From Trametes villosa (lineage: Eukaryota; Basidiomycota; Agaricomycetes; Polyporales; Polyporaceae), in assembly GCA_002964805.2 (NCBI GenBank), contig PUDQ02000003.1, positions 2,604,001-2,668,000 of the forward strand: 64,000 bases of DNA, written 5' to 3'. Under the pieces are notes generated by a model. It was not told the DNA's origin. It saw nothing but the letters and a program-made list of their open reading frames with translations, and did not search any database. A program made the translations under genes and the position numbers. The number at the start of each line of letters is the position of its first letter. Position 1 is the stretch's first letter. Of this stretch, positions 21,301-33,187 are shown in pieces.

Positions 21301-22407
21301 ATCGATGAAGACTTACAGAATGTTCGAATCAGGCCGAATGCAATATGCCGACGCGACTTCCTTCTGAGCGGATCCAAGTTCTGACGTATCGCAACTTGTA
21401 AGTACGGAAAACGAAGGGAGATAGATGAGACGCACAGGGAGGCTTTGCAGTCTAAGATATGCCAAGTAGTCGTAGTCGGGCAACGGAGGAAGCATCTCAT
21501 AGGCCAGATGAGGAATCCGCCAGGCTCTCCAGATGATGGGCTCCAGAAATGCGAACGAGACCAGCGACAGAATTGATGCGGTCTGTTCTGGGGCAGGCTC
21601 AAGGGAGGCCGTCGCGCTCTATTGACGTCGAGAGGTAAGCGGCGATGCCACAGAGGCACGTAGGGTTCACTGACCACAGAGTGGATAGGAGTATATTCCC
21701 TCGGCGTCAGGAGCGGGACCAATACTCCCCCGACCGACAGCAGCGCGACCTTTGCCCAGATGATTTTCGTTTCAGCGTGGGTCGCAGAGGGAGGCGCGAC
21801 CAACGCAAGCGGCCAGAGGGCACGATATGTGTGGACGGACCACGTCACTGCAAGGATGAGCGACGCGTGGACAAATGCCCGGCGCGCGACGAGAGTTTTT
21901 CCGAACACGCCTAGGGAACCCAACACAACGAGGTAAGCCTACGCAGACGTTGCGGTCAGCACGCACTCAGCAAAGTATCGATGCAGAGCTTACGTAGAGC
22001 GCGCACTGTGCGATTGGGACGAACAGGCCCGAGTCATTTTCTGCACCGGCATGGTCTACTGCAATAGCGATCGTAAGGCCAAGCAGAGCAAGCACGACCA
22101 CGAGCTGCGTAGACCGATAAGCGAGAGCCACAGCGTTGAGAGCGGGACGCGCGGCGGACAGACGGCTCTTGCGATGCCTGTCCTGGAGCGCAAGCACTAC
22201 CAGTACAACGGCAGAGAGAGCAGCAGAGTAGACCGGGATCAGTAACGCGCTCGTCCAAGGATAGGACCTGCAAACGAAAAGTGAGTGGTTTGAACTTTGC
22301 ACGCTCAGTATATCGGGCATGTCACGTACATCGTCAGCTGCGAGGCTTCTCAGAAGAACTGCGTCAGTGGCGACAAATAGTAGGTAACACGAGGAAGGTG
22401 ACAACAC
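15320..22407 (-). CDS. ABC transporter, subfamily C (MRP/Yor1-like), many exons
   Basis: ATP-driven membrane exporter, presumably in plasma or vacuolar membrane. Reading from 22.4 kb down: hydrophobic N-terminal helices (exons near 21.97-22.27, 21.62-21.94 and 21.3-21.6 kb), then the first membrane domain with a long polar insert near 20.5-20.85 kb. NBD1 has Walker [10 protein letters not shown] at about 19141-19165, signature LSGGQK and Walker B LLLDD by exon joining. The second membrane domain spans about 16.6-18.0 kb. NBD2 has Walker A GRTGSGK at about 16312-16332, signature LSVGQRQ at 15881-15907, LDEATSAID, and the switch His in VAHRL. The stop is TAA at 15320-15322. No disabling stop was found in the exons read. 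The start is not settled: the ATG at 22407 gives a phase conflict with the first membrane exon. Confidence 0.88.
15503..15526 (-). other. 24-nt microexon of the ABC transporter
   Basis: Encodes MVLDAGRI, between introns 15443-15502 and 15527-15582. Joined to the final exon (15320-15442) it gives the standard NBD2 ending [11 protein letters not shown]. Confidence 0.85.
15755..15769 (-). other. 15-nt microexon encoding the NBD2 D-loop
   Basis: CCACATCTGCGATCG between introns 15696-15754 (59 nt) and 15770-15825 (56 nt). Splicing it in restores LDEATSAIDYQTDA across the join; without it the conserved ATSAI residues right after Walker B are lost. Confidence 0.85.
18627..18639 (-). other. 13-nt microexon encoding the NBD1 signature
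   Basis: TGGCGGACAAAAG between introns 18580-18626 (47 nt) and 18640-18693 (54 nt). It joins GITLS to [11 protein letters not shown] to make the ABC signature LSGGQK. Confidence 0.85.
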
Positions 22408-23182
22408 GGCGGTGCGCCTTTAAGAGGATCAACTTCTGCAGGGGGGCCGTTATTCAGCAATGACTCGAGAACCGCAGTGAGACCTTCGTCTGACGGTCTA
22501 TGTCCGACCGGGCCTTTACTCGGGCAGATGCGAATGCGGAGCCGGAGGTGCGCTGTCTGACTCTCGTCACTCAGCGTCGTGATGGCGCGTTGATGCAATC
22601 TCTTAAAAAACCTAAGCGTACCTTGACCGTATCCACCCAGCTCGGGAGTTTCAGTAGACGAGGTTACTGAGTATTGCAAGCCACATCCTAGACTAGAGGA
22701 GTCGGGTTTGCGGTTGCGAATGTCATGCAAGTGGTAAGTAGTACGGAACCACGCTAGCCGCCACTCACTGGCGCTCAGCGCTCAGCCGGTGGCGCTAGGT
22801 GAGTGATAGGCGCCGAAGGAGAAGGGCCGCATATGGTAAGTGAGTAGGTTGGACGACTAGTCGCTCGTCACGGTCCGAGTCGTCGCAGATCGGAGCGTAG
22901 GACAACAGTAGTGCCGAGTGTACAGACCGCACCTTTCGCACAGAGCGCGGTATATCTCAATTTTGGCGTCACATTTGTGTTCAAATACCCGTGCGTGAAG
23001 AAGCATAGAGTGTACATACATAATCCTAATTGTTAGGCAAGGAGGTTTCGGAGCACCCAGCCGCGCCAACGAACTTCCTAGACTGTCTCTGTAAATTAAG
23101 ATAAGAGGCACGTATCCCCGTCACATATAGTCCAAGACCCACATTTACAGCTTCCAATTGCGTGGTGTTCAAACGATGATCT
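22408..23182. other. Spacer between ABC transporter and DUF6534 gene A
   Basis: Should hold the ABC transporter promoter, perhaps a missing first exon, and the 3' end of gene A. No other gene or repeat recognised. Confidence 0.5.
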
Positions 23183-25494
23183 TCACTTAGCCCGCGGGTA
23201 CTGGACCCGTGCGGGCTCTGCGAGCCGGATATCGTTCACTTCGAGAACTTCGTCGGGCTTGTCGTCTCTTGCTAGGGAGGCAGACTTGACTCTGAGCTCG
23301 ATGACGTTCGAGGCATTCATCGTATCGAACGAACGCAGCTAGAACCCCAACAGCGACGTCAGCGAGTCTGGTTGGAATGAAGCGAATGGCAGTAGTATAG
23401 TACCTCGGTATGCATTCTCGTTCTCCCTGCGCGGAGAGTCCCTTGGGATTTGAGCGGTCCATTAGGACGAGAAATGCTGACTCCGAACACGGTGTCGCAG
23501 TCTTGGAGGTCGTTCGGTCCTTGGAATCGAGTCGTTCGACGAAAATGGAGGCTGTAGATCGGCCTCGTATAGTGAGGCTCTGGACCCGCTCAGCAGCTCA
23601 AAGGACTCACGCTGCGAGGAGTGTGATAGCGTATACTGATTCGCATCACTTCAGAATCCTTGCCTAAACGCTCTGGAGGAGAAGTAGACTCACACTTGGC
23701 GCCAGCAATAGCAAACACAACCCATACTTGATCGCTGGGAAGTGTAAAGCCCTAGATATACAAGATAAAGGAGTGAGACTCGGGGGACTCGGATTGAATT
23801 CATCACTTACCAGAATTGTGGCCAGGAGGTCAAAAATTCTAGCACATCCATGAGAGTATATCCGCCAGATCTCAACGTAGGCATACCCATTCAAAAGGCC
23901 TTGCGCATATCATCCGGGGTGAGCGGACGGTGTCGCGCACTGAAGCAGACAATGTGCGCACCTGTGTTGATGGCATATAACGAGAGCACGTCTATCATTG
24001 TATCCGTACTGTGGACACCTTTCAGCGGGCCGCCACACCAGATAGTCCGTGAAAGGGAACTTACCCTGAGAAGCCTGTGCGTTTGCGCCGCAAAATACGG
24101 ATGAGTGACGAAGTCAACATCAAATCTGCAGCCATTGCTAGGCAAAATGCAATCGGGAGAAGTTGCTGATCCTGGATCAGTACTCAAGAAACACACCCGT
24201 CGCCGACCAGATACAAGGCATACGTACCGTGAGGCCCGTGCTTTTCGGCCTATTGGCTGTTGAGAACCTATTGACGAGAGCTCAGTATCAAATGAAAAAC
24301 GATACTTAAAACGCAGAGCACGCACTGAATGACGCTCCATGCTGTAGGAGTCGAACGACTTATGAGCATTATCAGACAGGAATAAATATCCATGGACGGC
24401 CTCACCGATGACGACTCCTGTAAGGATCACAGAGCGACAATCAATGCTGCGGCTACAATGCCTTGGCAAATTGCAATTTCACAACTTGCCTAGCTCCGAT
24501 ACGGAGAATACTCCCTAAGCCCCATCAGCGAAGTTGCACAGGCTGGTTTAAAGCGGTATACAGGTACTCACGGCAAGTACCACCACAGGCCGATACCGTG
24601 GTTCAAGTAGCCATACACGTCGCGCGAAGAAGCTGCATTACAAGCCCGGCTATCCATGAGCAGAACGTCTGGAGCCTGCAGTGTACGAAATAACCTCTGA
24701 GACAGAACCATGCCCGCCGTCTGAATGGTGGGATCCAAGTAGTTAGTGACATGGAGTCGCGCACGCGAATGACAGGGTTCCAGTCACGTACCGCTATAGG
24801 ACTGAAGAGCTATTAAATAATGTGAGCGTTGGATATCATCTATCTCGCCACTGCAAGAACTCACGTTGGTGGACCTGAGACGTCGCACCAACGCCGTAGG
24901 AAGCATCAGTAGAGGAAAGCGGGTACTGCAGCAGTGACTCCCAGTCCTTACCATACTCCCAGCGCAATTGCCTCGGGATTGAAGTAATTTGTTACTAAAT
25001 AGTAGTAACTGAGAGACACGCCGCTCAATGAGTCTCGGCCCAAGACGGTGTCTCACGGCAAAACGCGTACCACACATGCATTGTCAAGGCACTCGAGGCT
25101 ATCTCCAAGATTCTGTGTTCGGAGTCAGGGCAAATATACTATCGGAATACGAGATTTACTAACACCGTGAGTGCGACCTGCCCAGGGGAAAATGGCGTAA
25201 GTCCTACAAGAATAGATTAGAGATCGGTGGATGCTTACCAAACCCTTGAGCCAGAAGGGATCGTAAGTGAAGATACGTGCATATCGGTATGCTTGGTGGA
25301 GAATAGAGCCGAGCAAACTGGCACGGCGGTTGGTGAATACACGGTCTCAGAGATACACGAAATGCGCACATTAATCCCAAGAATGTTCCCAGGAGGACCG
25401 TCCCAAGGGTGTGCCCAAGAGACGGCAAGCGCATCGGAAGGGAATCGGGGACCGGGTGTGTAGAGGCGGGGTCGACGCGTAACATGAGAGCCAT
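23183..25494 (-). CDS. DUF6534-type membrane protein, gene A
   Basis: Seven-helix fungal membrane protein of unknown function. Recognised by the family order: LGHTLGTVLLGTFLGL near the start; LLGSILHQAYRYARIF then DPFWLKGL; YYYLVTNYFNPEAIALGVW; SFFARRVYGYL; LPIAFCLAMAADLMLTSSLI; TDTMIDVLSLYAINTG; LPSDQVWVVFAIAGAK; and a cytoplasmic tail ending NVIELRVK. About ten small exons with 50-65 nt introns. The start ATG at 25494 (MALMLRVDP) matches the start position in gene B, and the TGA is at 23183-23185. No clear disabling change seen, though the middle exons were only partly checked. Confidence 0.75.
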
Positions 25495-27141
25495 CCTGGG
25501 GGCGCGCTCGAGAGCATGAATGGCAGGACCTGAATTACATCGGCCTCGTCCTAATACCGCAGTGAAATAAGCTCTAGGGATCGCACCACCTTCGTGCGGC
25601 CGATGGTGACCCCAACTCGAGCGAAGGTGATCAGTATGCATCGCCTCCACATGACGGGAGCCAGATCTAGTAACGCGTCGCACTGCTCATGAGAAGATTC
25701 AAGAAGAGGCCCTGTATGATATATCATTCATACCATGTCGCTTGTGTTCAAGTTGTTCCGACCACCTGTCTACGATGCGGCGTCGTAAACCAATCTCAAC
25801 GCCGGTCGGCGGTGGCGTCGACGTTAGCCCTGCGCGTCCGACTCGGAGTCGAACCCTGAGTAATATTACTTAGATGGCGGGATCTGAGCGTTGAGCCGCG
25901 CCAATGCGTGAGCGGAGAGTCCTGGGGGTCAAGCCGATAGCAAGCAGCATATGAACATCCCGTCTACGATCTAGAGTAAGGGTTTCGAGGTTTCAGCGGG
26001 CAGCGTGCAGATCATATCCGGATGCAAGCAGCGAAAGCGCTAGCGTAGCATTAGGCGCGCGTAAGTGCGCGCGCGTTGCGACTGTCGGTGAGCTGGCAGG
26101 AAACTTGAGACTCTCTCTCAACTTCACTCCCACGGCCTTCTTCAAAATCGCCGGCCTGCCTCGGCTAGGCCTTTGTGCACACCTCGTTTCGGGCCACTAT
26201 AGACCCGACGGAACATGAGGCATGATAGGCCTGTGGAGAAGACAGATATTAGCTCGATCAAGGAGAAGGTCCCCTAATTTCATGATCAAGTCCACTGTGG
26301 TTCACTGACATCGCTCGCCGACGCGTTCAAGCAAAGTTTGTTCGCATCTTGACATCGCTCACTGCCTGTGGTACTAACAGCATTCGCTGACGCTCGTGGA
26401 TGGAGCGGACAGGTTCCTTCAATGTGACCATTTGAGTAATCGTACTACGGTGAGGAGGACGGTTTACTGTGGTGAGAGCAATCCTCGAAGGCTATCCTTG
26501 CCTCTTACCGGCAACCGAGCCATCCACTTTTACACCATGATCCGAAGGTGCTCTTGTGGTCGCATTGCCTGATATTTTCATCCGCAGGCTTCACTTCTAG
26601 CGCGTTGCGGGCGTACAGGGGAGCATCACAGCAGAGGCAGTCTCGATGTGGCTCTACGCCCCGGAGAGATCGAATCCACCTATTTACCTCCCAGCGAGAT
26701 GGAGTGCTTCGGAGTGGAGTTTTGCAGCGCCTTCGAGGGTCTGAGGCAGGCTAACTCCCTTCACACTGGCAGTTCCACACCACGAACGGCCCGGTGACGG
26801 TTGCGGGGCTCTGTCCGTTTTGAGTTCTCTACGAGCCGGTCAGGCATCTATTGATGAACTTTCAGGGTAGTCTTTGCAGGCGAGCCGCGAGCGCATCCAA
26901 AACGCACCTTCGGCGGTCAGTCGAAGCCCAGATGGTATGATGGTGCCGGTTAGGGCGGATGGGCGGAGGCGAGGAGCGCTAAGTACCGGGCACCCGAGCA
27001 GCCACATCATGCGCCGCGACACGGTGTATCTGCCGCACGAAGTATGTTTTCCGAAGTTGACACATAAAATTGGTATACGTTTGATACAGTCGAACACTTG
27101 ATAGGGTACCATGAGGCAGGATCGGAATGACACAAGGTTAC
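25495..27141. other. Gene A promoter and long unassigned stretch
   Basis: About 295 bp upstream of gene A (25789-25805) is ACCAATCTCAACGCCGG. A second block near 25610-25650 (CAACTCGAGCGAAGGTGAT, then ATGCATCGCCTCC) is also shared with the gene B promoter. The remaining 1.3 kb shows no recognisable gene. Confidence 0.5.
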
Positions 27142-27888
27142 CTGAGCGCAGTTGGCTTCCCCGCAGTAAGGCGGGTACTAGACCGGGGGCCACGATGAGG
27201 CCTGCACTATCCCCGAGAGATACCCCAGCCTCTGCCACACCCCCCGGCAGGATATACTTACCGACTTCGCATTGGCGGAGGTGTCGTCCGCTGACGGCGT
27301 CTTGCCGTCGTCTTCGTCCATGGTTCGTCCGCGCGTCCTTGGGGAGTCTTCTCCTTGTCCTCGGCGGTCCACAGTCCATGGAGGGGCAGCTGTCACGGAA
27401 GGGGGGAAAAGGTCAGAAGTCCTACGAGGCATGGTTAGCATCAAACGACTCGGTGTAAGTTGCAAGAACTTACCCCACAGGCGGGTGGTCAACGCGTCCA
27501 CGGTGGACCCCCCTCCCCGAAAGGTCCAGCGCGGGGCCCTAAGCTCGCAGAGCGATACTCGTCTTCCAGAGCACTTTTCTATAGGGCCACAACATCGCGC
27601 CTGTGCCGGGCACCTCCGCCTCAGCACACGTCTTAAACTGGGAGTGAGGCTGGGGGAACTCCGGACTACTTACCGATTCGGCGGGGATAGGTCGTTGTGC
27701 GTGCCACGCCCGCACCTCGGCCATGGCGCAGCTGCCCGAGTGTGCATCGCACTCGGGGTTGGGGGAGGTGTGGTGGGAGGAAAGAGAAATGAGGAAAGAG
27801 GGAGCGGGTGAGGAGGACGGTTGATATTCAGGGGAGGCTGGCGGGTGGCGAGCACCGGCGCCTGTTGAGCCGAACAAGGGTGGCTGAC
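27142..27888 (-). repeat. R repeat, copy 2
   Basis: Reads on the minus strand from GTCAGCCAC (27888) to CTGCGCTCAG (27142). Stem-loop, GCGCCATGGCC and the GTAAGTTCTTGCA...CTAAC...CGTAG intron are present. The exon after the intron is the most diverged of the seven. Lies between gene B (3' end 28271) and gene A (start 25494), same strand as both. Confidence 0.88.
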
Positions 27889-28270
27889 TGTGGCTTGCAG
27901 CCCTCGGGGAAACGGAGCACAGCGCGCATAACCGTACAGCCAGGCCGCTTTGCAACGGTGCGGAAAGCGGAGATCGCGGGGTCTAAGGGTAAGCCGCCGA
28001 AAGTATCGCCTGCTGAGGGTGCGTCGCGAGGAACCCATAGAAGCTGTAGTTTGAGGCCTTGAGGTGCTCGCGAGAGTCACACATTGTACGCTGTGTTCAT
28101 AAATACGAATGCGGAGGCACACATACTGTACATACACTGGGACGTCTTAATCTGGTTTCCGGGAAGTACACCTTAAATCTCTGCCAAAGACGATGAGAGG
28201 TGTGATTCCGTGAAGAAAGGAATAGAATCTGACGCACACTCTTACAAGATACAACGACGACGAGGTTCTA

Positions 28271-30574
28271 ATCAGATCATCGCCTTGAATCCTTCCGGGT
28301 ACTGGACCCGCGCGTGCTCGATGTCGTTGGGCAGACATTGCACGGAATAATCGTCGCTCTTCAAAGGCTCCGGCCTGGCTTTGAGCTCGATGACGTCCGA
28401 CATGGCCATCGTGCTGAACGAATGCAGCTAGATTGCCGATAGCCCTGTTAGCGACGCGCGGTGCGTATCGGGAGTGGGACAGTACCTCGCGCACCGGATG
28501 CACGTCGCGGTGCGTCTTCCCGGTCCGCAGAACTCCGTGCGAGTCCGGCGACGCGTGAGGGCAGATGCTCACGCCGAACACGGCGTCGCTGTCCTGGAGC
28601 TCCGCCGTGCCTTGCGAGCGGATCGTCCGCCGGGAATGCAGGCTGAGGAGCAGTGTTGCATGAGCTTCTCCTCTCGAGAGGGATAGGATATGGAGAGGAC
28701 TTACGCAGCGAGCAGGGTGATCGCATATACTGGGAGGCATCGCTTCAGCGCACATGAACGACGCTACAGACAACCGGACTCACGCTTGGCGCCAGCTATG
28801 CCGAACGCGGCCCACACAGTACTCTTGGGGCGCGTGAAAGCCTGCGTATGGAATAGAGACATGGGTCAGATGGGACTGTTTCGTGCGTCCCCGAGACTTA
28901 CCAGTATCGTGGTGAGAAGATCGAAGATCCTAACATGCTCGCGGTTAGCAGTAGAGTCGCGCGGGGCAAGCTTGATGCAGGCGTACCCATTCAGCAGGCC
29001 TAGTACACAGTCCGAGTTAGTGAAACATAACACGCGCACGACGGTGCTCAAAATGCGCACCTGTGTTAACGGCATATAACAGCATAATGTCTATCATAGT
29101 GTCCGTGCTGAGCCGAATCGTCAGTGGATGGCCGCGACGCGAGGTGTTGCAAGACGCCGCATCCTAGGCACTCACCCCGTGAAGCCAGTGCGCTTGCGGC
29201 GCAGAATATGTATGAGCGACGACGTCAACATTAAGTCGGCAGCCATAGCTAGGCAGAACGCGATCGGGAGGAGTCGCTGGTTAGGTCAGCGAGGTGTCAG
29301 CGACGCAGTGCAACCGTCGTGAAGGTTTAGGTACGAAGCGTACCGTGAATGTTGTGTTTTCAGGGTTGTTCGTAATGAATCTGTAGACGAGGGCGAGGTG
29401 AGTCCGATGAGGCCTTTAAAGAAAATCGACTACGAACTCGAGAGCAGTCCCCGCTGGAGGCCATTTATAGTGAATTAGTGTATCGAAACGAAGATAGGAT
29501 ACCAAAATCGTACCGATGAAGATTCCTACACGGTGGGTGTGGCGCGGTGGTCAATCTCACGCGAACAACGTCTCTGCAAGTCAGGATACTCGCCTAGCTC
29601 AGCAAGGGAGAGTACGCACTATGGAGCGCATCAGCATGTTCCAATCCCTCTATACGAACTATGTAGACGGTACTCACGGCGCATACAACCACCGGCCGGT
29701 ACCGTGGCTCCAGGAGCCATACACGTCGAGCGAAGAAGCTGGACCGCATACCGTCAGCCGGAGACAGCGATAGTGGGTGGGTGGGACGAACCTCTGAGAT
29801 ACAACCATAACCGCTCCCTAAGTAGCATGGTTAACGTCGTCAGTGATATTTTCAGACAAACGGAAACCCTTCATAGGCGTACTGCTATAGCAGGAAAGAG
29901 CTACAGACGGGTGAGTGGCAGAGTTGTTGTCCTGTTTTCGCAAGGACTCACATTGGTAGACCTACGAGATCAGAGTCATGTCAGAGGCTTTAGAAGCTGA
30001 GAGCAGAACGACGACCACCACTAACCATACACCGAGCGTGATGGACTGCGGGTTGAAGTAGTTGGCTACCATGTAATGGTAACTGACGGCGACATCGGCT
30101 CGATGAGCTGCAGTATATGAGCTGTAATACGAGGATCATTACCATTGGTGCATAGATAATCCGCTTGATACGGTTTCCAGAAACCTGTGTTTGCGGTCAG
30201 GTACTAAGCGTACAGGTGTGCGAGAGAATCGCTGACACAGCGAGTGCGACCTATTCAGGGGAAGCATAATCAGTTCAGATGCGGTCTTCAGGAGCGGACT
30301 GATACTTACCAGGCTCTTGAGCCAGCGCGAGTCGTTCGGGAAGATACGGGCATACCGGTAGGCCTGGTGAAGAGTGACGCCGAGGAGGCTAACGTGCGTG
30401 TCAGTACGCACGTAGTCTGTCAATTAATGACCGCGATACGTACACAAGTCCCAGGAATGTCCCCATGAGGAGCGCCCCAAAGGTATTGCCAAGGTCCGGC
30501 AGGCGTATCTGAGGGATACCAAGGACAGGGTTAATAGGAGCGGGGTCAACCCGCGGCACAAGAGCCATGTTCAT
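28271..30574 (-). CDS. DUF6534-type membrane protein, gene B
   Basis: Tandem paralogue of gene A with the same exon plan. Visible blocks: LGNTFGALLMGTFLGLV; LLGVTLHQAYRYARIFPNDS; HYMVANYFNPQSITLGVW; SFFARRVWLLEPRYR; an ILxLPIAFCLAMAADLMLT-like helix; TDTMIDIMLLYAVNTG; RIFDLLTTIL; FTRPKSTVWAAFGIAGAK; VYAITLLAA. The cytoplasmic tail starts SLHSRRTIRSQG and carries VFGVSICPHAS and DVIELKARPE. ATG at 30574 (MNMALV), TGA at 28271-28273. The tail joins over two canonical introns without a stop, so the gene looks functional. The natural ligand or role of this family is not known to me. Confidence 0.8.
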
Positions 30575-32191
30575 GATGGGAGCGTCGGTGGCGGCACACG
30601 AGCACCCCTTCATTTGCGAGCTCCTTCTCGTTTTCATATACGAGGGAAACAAGCTATAGGGGCTGCTACGACATGATGCAACCGACGATGACCCAACTCG
30701 AGCCAAGGCGATATGCACCGCCTCCCCTCGAGGAAGTTCCCATCGTGCAGACAAGCAAGCTCATTATAGCTGGTTCTCTGTCATACCCAGGAGCAGGATA
30801 TGAAAGATCTCCCATATACAGCGTCCGCGCCATAGTGCTGGATCTTTTCTCGCCGCCCTACAGACTGTCGCGGACCAATCTGAACGCCGGCGTCCGAAGC
30901 TCGAGGATGCTAGTCGCGTAGACGTCCGAGCTTTCATAATTCGTTAAGTACAGCTGATCTGTGTCAAGCTGTAAACATTATCCTTTTCGTGCTGATTGAA
31001 ACATACGTGCCACATTAGAGAAGGCCAGAGAATGTCGATAGAGTCGAGGTCTGCAGCTAAATCTGCAAGATGATGATGGTAGTTCGAGACAAGTTGCTTT
31101 TAGCGCGCGTGTGTACGACGCCTCCTCGAATCCTCCCAGGGCTGTCCTGTCTCTTCCACCACCCACCAAAATCGGTTGGCTTGTTCCCCGGTCGTCTTCG
31201 GACACCCTCCTACGCAAGGTATACATAGGTGTATCTCGGCACCGCCGTGTAGCAGACACACGTCAGCCTGATTGTGCGGAACAACCCCTATACTTCCGTC
31301 CCTGCGTCGGTACGTCCTCTCATGCGAGCGTTCTATGATACTGATGGACGTTCGTGAACGCCAGGAGCCTCGTTGACCATCGTCTCTGGGAACCCGTAGC
31401 CCAGTGACGGGTTGTTCTACATCCAGTCGTGATATGTTCCCATCCAGTTTAGTTCGGGATGTCGACACCGCCGTCGGTGTTTCTACCCAAGGACCGTTCC
31501 GGTCTCTGACGGGCAACGAAGATATCACGCCCAAGACCACGCCTTGACGATGCTGACCCAGCAACCCCCCAAATCCCAGCGACGCCCACACAACTGTTTT
31601 CGTCTTCGTCCGCTATAGGCTGCGCTCCAGAGAAACGTGGTGGTATTGTGGGCGCACGCAGAAAAGTCGAGGCAGATGCAGCGACATCACGCCACTGCGG
31701 ACACCTCGGCGTGCACTCGGCTGCTTTTCAGCACGAGTGCGTGCCTCGGAGTGGACGGGCGTGGCCTCCTCGAGGAGCTTCAGGGGTGAAGTTCAATCAC
31801 GGCGTGGTCCACCAGCCTCACGAGCGGAATGGCCAGAGTGCGAGGCTCGTACCGTTTTCTTCCGAATGATTACCCTGTGAGTGCGCTGAAGACGGGTTGC
31901 GAAAGATCGTAGCAGGCTTCCGATCCTTACCAAGCCGCAGCACTGCAGTGGGCGCGCGCGTACAGATCGAGTTTTGGACACCCGCTGTTCGGAGGTATCA
32001 TAACGCCCTCGACGGCTGTAGTTGGATCAGGCCAAATGGCGCGAGCCGGAATGCCATACAGCAGGAACAGCTGGGTGTTCTGGAGCACACGCGATCACTC
32101 ACACGACGCAGAGGCAGGGCAGTCAACGTTCTCATGCGGAGCTACAGTACATGCGCGTGTCGAAGGTGGGGAATAGGAGGAAGCTACTTAC
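30575..32191. other. Gene B promoter and unassigned stretch
   Basis: ACCAATCTGAACGCCGG at 30874-30890 is about 300 bp before the gene B start, and CAACTCGAGCCAAGGCGAT followed by ATGCACCGCCTCC lies at about 30692-30724; both match gene A. Minus-strand open frame 31100-31591 has no recognisable family and is not claimed. Confidence 0.5.
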
Positions 32192-32940
32192 CTGAGCGCA
32201 GTTGGCTTCCCCGTCGCAAAGCGGTGGGTACTGGACCCGGGGGCCACGATGAGGCCTGCACTATCCCCGAGATATACCCCAGCCTCTGCCCCGTCCCCTG
32301 GCAGGAGATACGTACCTGCCCCGCGTTGGCGGGGTCATAGACCTACAAGGGTGCGGGCCCTGTCGTCGTCTTGATCCATCGCGCCATGGGCAGGTCTTCT
32401 CCTCGTCCTCGACGGTCCGCGGTCCATGGAGGGGCAGCTGTCACGCAAGGGGGGCAAAGGTCAGAGGTCCTACGAGGGGAGGTTAGCATTGAATGGATCG
32501 ACGTAGGTTGCAAGTACTTACCCCACAGGCGGGTGGTCAACGCGTCCACGGTGGACCCCCCTCCCCGAAAGGTCCAGCGCGGGGCCCTGAGCTCCACAGG
32601 CGATGCTCGTCTTCCAGGGCACTTGTCTATAGGGCCACGACATCGCGCCTGTGCCGGGCACCTCCGCCTCAGCACACGTCTTAAACTGGGAGTGAGGCTG
32701 GGGGAACTCGGGACTACTTACCGTATTGGCGGGGATAGGTCGTTGTTCGTGCCACGCCCGCACCTCGGCCATGGCGCAGCTGCCCGAGTGTGCATCGCAC
32801 TCGGGGTTGGGGGAGGTGTGGTGGGAGGAAAGAGAAGTGAGGAAAGAGAGGACGGGCGAGAAGCGTGGTTGATATTCTGGAGAGGAGGCTGGCAAGCGGC
32901 TGGAGGCGGGCGCTTGTTGAAGCGAACAGGTGCGGCTGAC
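32192..32940 (-). repeat. R repeat, copy 3
   Basis: Near-consensus copy. Its 3' end reads CTCAG followed by GTAAGTAGC, a perfect splice donor exactly at the repeat boundary. Intron-like segment with CTAAC branch site kept. Lies upstream of gene B on the same strand. Confidence 0.9.
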
Positions 32941-33187
32941 GGTGACGAGGGAGACACTCACAGCGTTCACTGCGATCGTACTCTACTAGGGCGGGCTGCT
33001 TTACAACGGACGTGTATGGCCAAGCCCGCTGATAGTCGGGGTGCACAGCAGAAAATACTGGGGACGATGCCCTGGGCATGTACCGCGGACCCACATCGTT
33101 CAAAAGTGATCGCATTTATTCCTTCTATCCATACCAGACGATACCTTTTGCCACGAAACACGAAAGTAACGGCAGAACATAGCCCGC

